The position numbers and the translations under genes are program-made. From positions 744,001-808,000 of the forward strand of contig JASJOG010000027.1 of NCBI GenBank assembly GCA_030142905.1: a stretch of 64,000 nucleotides of DNA, given 5' to 3'. Within the stretch, counting starts at the first letter, position 1. Each line of letters starts with the position of its first letter. This stretch comes from Heliopora coerulea (lineage: Eukaryota; Cnidaria; Anthozoa; Scleralcyonacea; Helioporidae). The notes beneath the pieces are model-generated. The model saw nothing but the letters and a program-made list of their open reading frames with translations. It ran no database searches and was not told the DNA's origin. This document shows, piece after piece, positions 54,531 through 64,000 of the stretch.

Positions 54531-56354
54531 AGTGTTTGTTGACCTCTCACATTTCACCATAAAGCCGGAATATTGACAAAATATGCATCTTTCTCTAGTG
54601 AAAGTTTTTTTTCACTCTAAAGAACAAAGACCAAAGTTTGCCAAACCAGAACTTTCTATATATCTCGGATATTTTCTAGAAAATTTTTCACTTGTGTGGT
54701 TTCAAGTCTTCGCTTTCGTTAGTTCAGCAGAGAAATTTATATGATGAAAAAAAAACATTCGACGTTTCAAGCAGAAGCAGTTCATCACAAAGAAAGAATT
54801 GAGCAACTGTCTTTGGTGTAATGGAAGGCTTTCATTGATAATAAATTTCAATATTTATGCTTTCTAACACGGTGGTTTATCACCTCAGGCTCATTGCAAT
54901 CTTTATATGCAGTGTTTAATCGATGCCTGATCAACAAAGTCAAACAATCTAGCAGGTTTTACTTCGCCGAAATGGAAAATTATAACATTGTACCAACTGG
55001 TTTCAGCTGGTGAAACAACGTCATGTGACATTAACATTTATGTCTAACTTTCTAATCAGGTAGTAGAATAACTTTTCGTGTTTCGATTGAGTAATAGATA
55101 CGTGAATGAAAGTTTTGAGGATGACAAATGAGAAATCCTTAATTTCGAGTTCATCTGAATTTCCGTAAATGGGTGTTTTGATAAATCGATGGTAACACAC
55201 AAATCTATCTCTCCGTTACTGAACTAAGATTTTCGTGACCACGAAAGTTGACCTGGCAACGTCTGTGGGGAACAATAATGTTTTCGAAAACATTGCCACG
55301 CACGTTTCTATCTCTTTATACCTGTGAGTTTTCATTTCGCGAAGCGTACTCAGTTCGATGTATTAAACAGAATGAAAGAAAAGAAAAGTAAATTATAAAA
55401 CGGTGGACGAGAGATGTTTTCACGGAAATTGGAAGAAATATCGAAACCAGGTTTCAGATGAAGAGTGATGTCAATTGTCGAGAGGTCGTTCAAGTTGTGC
55501 GAGTTGCCGAATGTTTGCTTCCACTCAAGTCTTTAGATAGCAATAATCACTTTATAATCCCTTATTTTGTAGCACGATTTCCGACTTCTGAGCAATGCGA
55601 TGTCGTGTGCTTGAGAGTGCGTCACACATTCATCGCCTGTCCTCGGTCAAAAACGGTTTTGTTGAAAAAGGTGAAAATATCTGGTTGATGTCGAAGAATT
55701 TTTCAACCAATAGAGTGCGATTTACCCCTCGTCGTTGTACTCCTGATCTACCCCTTCTTGCATGTGGTGTAAGAACAAATTAGAACAACAGGACAAATGA
55801 ATGAACAATGCAAAAAAGAAAGTTTGTTAGGATCTTTAAGTAAGCAGAAATGCTTTCGGAGTTGCCAGAAGAATTTACACTTTCGTCATGAGCATAAATA
55901 TACCTTTCGGTTCAAGATGGCGTATGTGGTAGAGATCCGTTGATTCATCGGAACATGGCTTCCAGCCAGTCACCGTAATTGTTTTAGAAACGTTATTTTG
56001 TGGACGTTTACGAGAGATTAGAGTTTAGTTTCACGACAGCTCGGGCTAAAAAACCGATGAATCCAGTCCAAAAATCAACGTTCACTTTGAGGAATTAAAG
56101 GTTCATCATATAATGCAAAATTCTCCTACTGCTCGCGTTTCTGTTTTTGAAAGCCTATGTCCAAAAAATACGCACAGCTGAAAAACAAACAGGTAATTAG
56201 ATTGAAGTGGATTGCGTAGTTGCCAGAAAAGATTCAAGATTCCGACCAGTCAAATAGCTACGTCTTGACACTTTGAGGTTTATCGACCGACGTTTCCAAA
56301 ATAACGTTCGAATTTAATGGGGTAAATTTGAGCCAAGAGAGTATAAATTAGTTC

Positions 56355-56475
56355 GAGTTAACCGGGAGTTCGAGCTAAATGACAGTACATGATGTGAGAG
56401 CGGGATCAAATCCTGGGGAAATTGAATTTGGTTCGAGTTAACATGGAGTTCGAGTTAGCAAGTTTCTACTGTGAT
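56355..56475. mobile_element. Tigger/pogo-type terminal region, copy 3
   Basis: GTTCGAGTTA repeats ending near 'gcaagtttctactg'; orthologous to 12551 and 26990. Ancient insertion shared by all three introns. Confidence 0.48.
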
Positions 56476-56755
56476 ACAAGTTTTGCTAATACGTCGAATG
56501 GTAAACTATTGAACGTTAGGTCTCAAACATTTGTTTCTTATTTAAACTGCACTTTTTCAATTTTAAAACTTATACGTGCAAGCGGTAGCATACAAATTAA
56601 TGTGGCTAACCGGGATGCTAATGGTTTGGAAATTCCATCAACATTCTTATGATGGGAATTCGAAACAAGTTTTCCTAGAGCTGATCTATATGTGATCATG
56701 AGCCTATAAAGTGCAATGTTATCAATTTTAGTAGGAAGTGATGAAGGTTACTTAC

Positions 56756-57037
56756 GGCCAGAGGCGACCATGGCGACCATGGCGACCACGATCAAAGGAG
56801 AGGTGGATAAGCTCTGCACGAAAACGGTGGCCAAAAGGCCAATAACCACCCCAGCCACCGGATTAGAAAGCGTAGAGTTGTCTTTGAACGCTTTAACAGC
56901 CGTCTTTCCTCCAAGAAGATGGAATGCCGAGCTTGGGAAACTCAACGAACACACGAAGAGGTAGAGAAAACCTAACAGAAGGGCGATCTTCAATAACGTG
57001 AAGCCCACACGAAGCACTTTTCCTTTCGTTGTGAGAT
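56756..57037 (-). CDS. SLC34A copy 3, exon 2 (QSSS motif lost)
   Basis: 282 nt, 9 more than in copies 1 and 2 because ATGGCGACC is duplicated, giving VAMVAMVAS. The first-repeat motif reads [12 protein letters not shown] where copies 1 and 2 have [12 protein letters not shown]; the Ser-to-Leu codon is TTA at 56808-56810. Other changes are [10 protein letters not shown] for [10 protein letters not shown]. Splice sites (TGTAG, GTAAGT) and phase are preserved. Confidence 0.88.
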
Positions 57038-57770
57038 CTACATAGGGACGATAACAAACTGTTAAACAACACTTTTATGATAAGAGTGCATAGATGACCT
57101 GAATGGAGGAGTAATATCACGATCATCCACTGAGGTAACATTAAACGAAAATTTCATGGAAGTCTTCTGGGTAATCTGCGGGAAACGATTAATTAACGCG
57201 CTCGATTGTTCGTCCTGATTTATGCAATTCACTCTCGAGAGTCTTGAGAGCGTATTACAACATTCGTTCTCTAAACAGATAATCACATAGCCAAGGTGGA
57301 GAATCAAACGCGACAATCGATTCGTGTGGATAGACCTTTATCAACGCAGAGAGTCGACTGAAAAATACGACTTACTGGAGCGGAATTGGAACTCACACCT
57401 GCGCCACTTCTGGTCTTCCTCGTCATTTGATCATTTGAGTGAGTCAGTCAATCGGAAGGAGTGTGCTCGCAATTTTGTACAGTGGGCTAGAAAAAAAAAT
57501 TATCCCCATTGCGACCTTACATACTTCGTTACAAACTCGTCGCGGGAATCTCTCGGACAGCTAAATTCGGTAAAGACAACACATTGATCCCAGTTCAACC
57601 ATGTATCCGTCAGCTCAGTTTAAAGAGCGTCGATCGGATGTCCTGGAGGTGCGAGTTTAAACCTCGCTCTAGAAAACCGAATGTTTCAGTTGACTTTCGC
57701 AGTGAGAAATAATTAATTTTGATAAATGAATCCCACCGACGACAAATGTGTGGAGATGAAAAAGTCTTAC

Positions 57771-57950
57771 CAGACCAAGGAGTACCAGTATCTGTTAACT
57801 CCGGTAATTTCCAGGGATCGTCAATCTCTGGTTGTTTTTCAAGGCTCCCCACTTTCTTGGTTCCTCCATTTTGCTCTTTTATGCTAACCGTCGCCGTTGG
57901 TGGTTGACTTACTGTTGGTTTGCCAGTGTCGTCCTTGAAGATACCATATC
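57771..57950 (-). CDS. SLC34A copy 3, exon 1
   Basis: Nearly identical to copy 2 exon 1: [46 protein letters not shown], then GTAAGA donor (57770-57765). The Trp codon is intact (TGG), unlike copy 1. The 5' edge is approximate; no initiator ATG in frame. Confidence 0.82.
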
Positions 57951-58291
57951 ATGTCAAATGAGAATTTAATGTGGTCTTAGTTCACGACTAAATTTTGAGT
58001 TGATTTTTACTTACATATCCTCGGTTAAGATGTGAAAATTCTCTTAGTTCCATTTTTCAACAGGAGTTGGTGGAAAAGTAACCACACTGCTATCTTTCCA
58101 CATGAAGTTATGATTCTCTAAGACTCATGTAGCCAAATTTATAGACCAATGTCATGAAACAATAGCAATTTCGGCGTTTGTGATTGGCTATTCATGCCCT
58201 ACTAAGTGTCAGGCCGTATAATTTAGCCTGCTCAATTATATTCAAAGCCCTTATATTCAAAGTCCGGTACAATAATGTTACGGTACAATAA

Positions 58292-59820
58292 TGTTAAGCA
58301 AATATCTTTCTGCGTACACTGTCATGGACTCATAGGGTCATTACATGCGCCAGAATGACTATGGCAAGGCGCAAAATCATTGGTGTAAACGGATTTTAAA
58401 ACGTGCTCTTTCAGCGTGATCAACTCATGACGACGTTGCAGAGATTAGTCTTGGGACTAACAATCCCTAACGCTCGTAGTTGTCATCTTTTTTCATAAAT
58501 ACTTTGTAACAGTTGCCCTTATTATGTTTTCTTAAAGTTCCTAATAAGGAATAGGATGTGTGTTTACGATGTGTTTAAGTTTATTTAAATTTCCTGGAAA
58601 CATTGAATTTTTCAACCTAAATCTTAGTCCGTTGTTCGAACCTTAAACGAACCTTAGCAGACAAATTTAGCTGGGTTATAAAAACAGGGGAAGAACCCGG
58701 GATACCATGCATTGTTTTTGACGGGTGATATTGACGATATCCACGCAAAATTAAGAACAATCAAAGACGTCTTTTACATCGGTTGTCCTATAGAAAAATA
58801 CTTTTCTGAATGTGAGCCCTGTTGTATGAAATCTTTATGAAATATCTCTATCCTAAGTGAACCCTTCTCTATGACTGGTCAAAGGTTTTGAGAGAATTCG
58901 TGATAACAGTCCTTTTAGTCTTGTTAATTGCTGAAATTATCATATTTTCAGCCCACGATGTTCAGCACCGTGAGTATTGTAAAACAAGGTGGGGGGGGGG
59001 GGGGCGTCCGGGAGTCTCCGTTCATCAAAGACCCAAAGACTTTGCGAAATATGGGAAAATTCTCGGTATTACTCTGGTTAATTTGCTTCTAACCTTTCTC
59101 CAGAGAGCCTTTTTAGCTTTTTCCAGACGGTGGTCGAGCCTCCACCATTTCAAGACACAGTGACGAAACCTCCGCAATCTTGACACTTTCTCCACATATT
59201 TGACAGAATCTAGTTGGTCATAAAATACAAAACAACTGCAAATGTCGTCAACATATTTTTATGTTAATGTTCAATAAAAATATGTTGACGATATTCGGAG
59301 TTACCATTGTTTTGTATTTTATACGAATACTAAGTGGTTCCCGTAATTTGTATTTGGTCATATTTGTTAAAAGTGAAGGTCTAGACCCCCGTTCCCCACT
59401 TGGCCGCTGACAATACTATAATCTGTAAGAAATATCTGTAGACGAAGAGATTTGCATCTGCTGACGCGGCGCTTTTTAAATGTTTAAATGTTGTCCTGTC
59501 TGGATTTAATCAACAAAGTGAGATGATAGATGAACGATCGTCAAGCTCTATCCTCGGAAAAATGATTTCTGGGCCCCAGACGGGGATCGAACCTGCAACC
59601 TTCTGATGACCGGTGAGACGGTCGGGCTACCAAGACTCAGCTCTCGTACTTCTAACGTATAAATTTCATCTATATCATTATTAATATACAGTGGCTTCCG
59701 CTTAGGTCGCACATATATGTCAAACTTGCACCTTGGCTCCATCTGAGTCATGGTAGCTTGACGGTTAGAGCGTCTCACCGGTCATCAGAAGGTTACCGGT
59801 TCGATCTCCGTCTGGGGCTC
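58292..59820. repeat. Segmental duplication block U (unit 3)
   Basis: Colinear with 30010-32197 but lacking about 700 bp. Contains a run of 14 G (58991-59004), where unit 2 has 'ggtggaggggg'. No gene recognised. Confidence 0.78.
59550..59645 (-). mobile_element. tRNA-derived SINE (family S), partly deleted A box
   Basis: Minus-strand copy with B box intact (GGTTGCAGGTTCGATCCC); the region between the boxes lost about 16 bp ('gagacggtcgggctacc'). Confidence 0.65.
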
Positions 59821-59890
59821 AGAAATCGTTTTTCTGAGGATAGAGCTCGACGATCGTTCATCTATCATCTCATGATATTTCCAAGCTCTC
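59690..59890 (+). mobile_element. tRNA-derived SINE (family S), uninterrupted; empty site of the BEL element
   Basis: Leader GTGGCTTCCGCTTAGGTCGC, A box GGTAGCTTGACGGTTAGAGC, B box GGTTACCGGTTCGATCTC, then 'ggggctcagaaatcgtttttc' with no insertion. It shows the pre-insertion state of 32197/38055. Confidence 0.75.
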
Positions 59891-62800
59891 ATACTTCCAA
59901 CATATAAATTTAATCAACAAAGTCTTCGTAAGATGTGGAATTTGAATAATTTGCTAGTTGGCAGTTAAAAACAAATGAACTTGTTGTGTAAAGTTTTCCG
60001 GTATGAATCACATCATCCAGATTCATTGCGCGAACACTAAAAAACCCCCCAAAAAACAGAGAGAAAGAACATGATGTTACCGCAAAAATTTCTGTCTTTT
60101 TATTAAACATATCGTCATGCCAACCGACAGAACTCTTAAAAATAGGACGTTTTATATACAGAGGTGGAAGTAGGATAGTTCGAAAGCTGCCTTGATGGAG
60201 CTGTATATAAATATGAGGGGCAGGCACTTACTACCGCTTAGACTGGTTGCCTTTGAACACTTAAACAAATCATCTCGTACAATTGGAATGGTGGAAATGT
60301 ATAATTTGATCTTGGTTGAAGATTACATGATTCTACCAGTTGAAGTGCCCTAACTTAATACGGAGGGCTGATACCCTCGTGTAATCCCAGTGGCTACGTC
60401 ACTGTTTATCCAGCACTGTTACCCCTTCCGTTAACTAACCAGTGCCGAAGTTAACTTCGTAGTTGCCGTTTAGTCATGATCATCACGATACGATTGTTGC
60501 ATCAGATTGTTTGCCCTGATGTATGCGAGTCAGTCGCAATAGTCTTCTGGACGTATTGCAACATTCGTTAGCCAAAAATAAACAGGAATTGTGCTCTTAA
60601 GGGTCAGGAATCTTATGCGACAATCGTATCCCGTTGATGGTGCCTAAACGTGCCCGCAGCTTTCGTTAACAACATGTTACCTAAACATAAATGAAGGTGA
60701 TATGTGGTGTTCGCTTGAGTTCCGTGTGGACATGGAGAGCTTAATCGAATTCTTAATTTCAAGTGGATTTTGTTGAAATTTCAAGGACCAGTTCAAGTAT
60801 TTTGTTTTTGAGTTTTCCTACCCAATCACGTTCATTTGTTTCTGAAAACAAACGTCAATACCTGATGAAGCTTGTAGCAACTGATCAAAAAGATGTAATT
60901 TAAATCAATTAAAGACACTTTCTCTGTGGTCTTGAAAGCTACGCTACTTCAAACCGGAGTGATTCAGTTGGGTAAAAAAAAGATTAAAAAAAAACATACT
61001 TATGCTAATGAGTTGGATTGATGACGCCAACGAGTTAACGGTTACATTTCGTGTTATTCATTCTCAAGCGTGAGAGTAGCTTATGTTTTACTGATGATTT
61101 TGAAAACCGAACGCTTAGGTTACGACAGAGCCAACTTGAAAATTTAGGATTTCCTGCTATAGATTTAGACAGCATCCAAATAGCTTTATACTCTTACAGA
61201 TGGAGAAATAACTGCTACTAAACGGATTAAGTATGCGAGGGAATCAAGCCTGCAGCTCAGAAAGAGCGGTGGAACTCTATTGTGTTTTCTTATAACTGGA
61301 ACGATGAACGCATTTTACCCCGATTAGAAAATGTTACCTGAAACAGTAAGTCGGTAATCCGTACATGCGCAGATTGATAGCATTCTAAGATATTCTCAAT
61401 TCTCCATTCGTAATGTTCATATTCACCTCTGAAAATTAATGATAAACACTTGGGTTTTTCTCAATCTTCTTAGACAAAAACAATCAACCCTTTTCTGCTC
61501 ATCAGTTTCCTCACCATTTCAGACCATGTTAGGTTACCATGGAGAGGTGTTTCTTCGAAATTTAACATCAGAGAGAGAAATCAAATTTAACTCAGTGTCG
61601 ACCCCAGACCTCCCATTCCGGAAGAAGAATGATGGACAAACAATCTGTTGTGGAGGCAACTTCCCTAGCCATGGAAACTAGGCCAAATTTACGATATAAG
61701 TAAAAATTCTTGTGATAATAATATCGATCCGTTCAGTTTGCACGATTCCAATAAAATCGAATGAATGAGAACTTCTGGAATGTTCTGGACAGAATGCATT
61801 TTTCTTGTACAAAAATACCAGCTTAAACCTTTCACTGCCATTTGAGAGGGTATGGCGATTGTATGCAGCAAAAGATCTGTTGGGAGGCGAATGTCCCCTT
61901 CACTCCTCTAGAGCTGTCCTTCATTAACCCTTTCCAACCTGCGTTGTAGCACAACTACAAATTTCAACAACAAAACAAAACAGCAAAAGATGGAAGAGAA
62001 CGAAGAATAAAAAAAAATTTCATTAAGGAAAGAAGTAAACTGTTCGAAGATGCGACATTGTAATATTTCATGAAGTAATTTTTGTGTTTTGCAGTCTTGA
62101 AAAACGAGCCTCCGTGTGAGAAGGAAACCATTTGTTGTGACTTGGTTATGATTTGTGGGACAAATGGAGGTGCCGTTTGGACAGTTATTCTCTTTGTTTG
62201 TACACATCTTCCTCTTAGATGTTAGAGTTTCTGTCGAAGCTATCATCATCCTGGGCAAGGTGACCGAATGTTTTCAGAATTTGGTCTTAGTATGTGCCAG
62301 GTGGGTCCGATTACTGTGTTATCGATTATGCCTGGCTCCTGTACATGGTCGGAAATTCAATCAAAAAGAGCTAGTGTCATGTTCATTGTGGTATATGAAA
62401 GTGGGCTGTAACTTGTAAGTCAAGTGGCACTAGGGTCTCATTTTAATTTACTGTCAAGGTCACTAGAAGGCTCCTCCCAAGTAAAATAACTATGCACTAG
62501 TAAGGAATGTGAGCGCTTGAGTATATTTTAAAACAACAACAATGTCGAATCGATTTTGTCAAACCTCCAACGCTTGTCAACGTATGATTGGTTATTTTTT
62601 GATTGGCTGTCGCTCATGATGTAAATATGTTATTCCACGTTGTCATATTCCTATCCATTCGCTTTAATCAAGGTGAATCTTTATTTTTGTGGCAACTAGA
62701 ACTCTATGGTTTTGGTAATAAACATTGTAAAGATGTTTCCATTTAGCCAAAACATACCTAGCAACCAATTAGCCGGGGGTTTACCCTCTTTTGTGGATAT

Positions 62801-63157
62801 TTGTCTTATTGATAGAGTTTGTTTATTCGCTAGCGGAGTGGTACTCTTCAAGGAATAGTCGTTTTAACATTTTGGTTAAATAGTTTAACGAACCTCATCT
62901 AGTATGACTTCAGTAATCATATTTTACTGGAATGCCTAACTCGAGCTAGACTTTTTCATGGACGCCATAGCTTTACATAGTGATGGTGACTGGAGCGATG
63001 GACCAGGCATATTTTGTGGTTTTATCTCAGAACTTCACCAGAGCTATAGTTTGCTTTTTTTGAATAAATTATCAGAGATGATTATAGAGTTTCTAATCTT
63101 GTAGCATGACTGATCGATGTGATTGACAGCTTCTGTTGTAGATAACCTGGCAACCCT
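59825..63157. repeat. Segmental duplication block T (unit 3)
   Basis: Colinear with 38059-41432. Candidate exon homologue at 61523-61695 carries a TAG and a broken donor. TATA-like box at 60204-60213. No other gene recognised. Confidence 0.85.
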
Positions 63158-64000
63158 TTTGAGGTCTTTGTTATTTATTTGATCTTAAAGAACAATTTAT
63201 AAAGTTGTGTGTAATTAGGAAGGTAGAAAGCACAGAAAATCATTTGGGCATTACTATAAATATGTTTTTACAGATGGTCTTTAATAATATAGAGTTGAGT
63301 TGACGGACATTAAGTAACAGTCTTCAGCCACTTTACTATCAGCGCGCTGTGCCATTCTCCGCAATTCTCTTGCAAAATTCGAGCGTATATTTGTTTCTGA
63401 GGTTTCCAGTTTTTTCAATAACTTCTGGAAAGCCACTGAAAAGTGAAATGGCAGTAAACTACCATATTTCCATGATGCTTGCATGTTTCTTAATAACATT
63501 AGACTCCATTGGCAATGTAGTACCAAGATAAGACTACGACCGGGATCTGCAAATGTCGAGCTTTGTAACGCTAACTTATCACACATAGTCATAGGCATGA
63601 GTTAGTACTCATACATGAGCGTGATTACCGCAATTGTGCATGGGTTGATATATATGATTCAAGGCTGGATATAATTATTTCAAGTGCGATGGACAAACTG
63701 TCCTACAGTTTCGCTGTTAAGTTGGACATGTCCGGACAGTTGCGACAAACAAATGTCGTCGGGTCAAATTAACATCTTGGATGGCCGGATGAGGCATTCC
63801 GATATAACTTGCTAGCCTAGAAGTCAACCTATGCGATGGCATTTTTCGTCACGATTGTCTTATTTGTGTACCCAATTCTACGGAGAACTTTTCTTGCTTA
63901 CCATTCGCTCCTACATGTTGCAAAACGTACCTATGACTTTAGTGACTCAATGAGACTGATCAGGATGAGAATCAAGCGTTGGCATCGCGATCTAGGCCTT
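63158..64000. repeat. R repeat block, copy 3 (runs off the window)
   Basis: Single R unit matching 41433-42050 and 42420-42655, with the same minus-strand open frame (63281-63598). The unit continues past the window end, so unit 3 is probably followed by further duplicates. Confidence 0.8.

Overview
The window is eukaryotic and looks like a cnidarian, most likely anthozoan (stony coral or anemone type), nuclear genome. The evidence is AT-rich DNA, spliced genes with long introns, (CCCTAA)n telomere-type repeats, and a dense mixture of BEL/Pao, non-LTR, Penelope-like, hAT, MADF/Harbinger-like, piggyBac-like and long-TIR DNA elements. The taxon is an inference from this repeat and gene mix, not from a search.

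The backbone is a tandem triplication of a type II sodium-phosphate cotransporter gene (SLC34A, NaPi-II). All copies are on the minus strand with the same three visible coding exons and conserved splice phases. Copy 1 (about 4.8-15.2 kb) has a TGG-to-TAG nonsense codon in its first visible exon. Copy 2 (about 22.3-28.6 kb) is open throughout. Copy 3 (about 51.6-57.9 kb) has lost the first QSSS motif, the electrogenicity Asp and its C-terminal tail (46-bp deletion with frameshift). So one copy looks functional and two look like decaying or neofunctionalised relatives.

The copies sit in larger duplicated blocks. Unit 2 runs from about 18.87 to 42.89 kb and unit 3 from about 42.89 kb past the window end. 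They share the downstream flank (18.87-22.3 kb with 42.89-45.40 plus 50.63-51.6 kb), the gene, the upstream flank (30.0-32.2 with 58.3-59.8 kb; 38.06-41.43 with 59.82-63.16 kb) and a terminal R repeat (1-1.7, 41.43-42.88 and 63.16-64.0 kb). Unit 1 shares only the gene body and the R block.

Post-duplication insertions can be dated by empty sites in the paralogues. In unit 1 they are a piggyBac-type MITE, a SINE, a 2.55-kb LINE carrying a nested inverted-repeat Penelope-like element with hammerhead-ribozyme-like cores, a LINE with twin-priming-type inversion, a LINE 3' end, and MADF and hAT elements. In unit 2 it is a nearly intact 5.86-kb BEL/Pao element with almost identical LTRs and one opal stop near the Pol C-terminus. 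In unit 3 it is a 5.2-kb element with long TIRs and a 9-bp target duplication, whose two TIR arms each keep a homologous ~90-codon ORF open.

No conventional operons, rRNA genes or CRISPR arrays are present. Apart from SLC34A and transposon proteins, only weak or unrecognised coding candidates can be supported.
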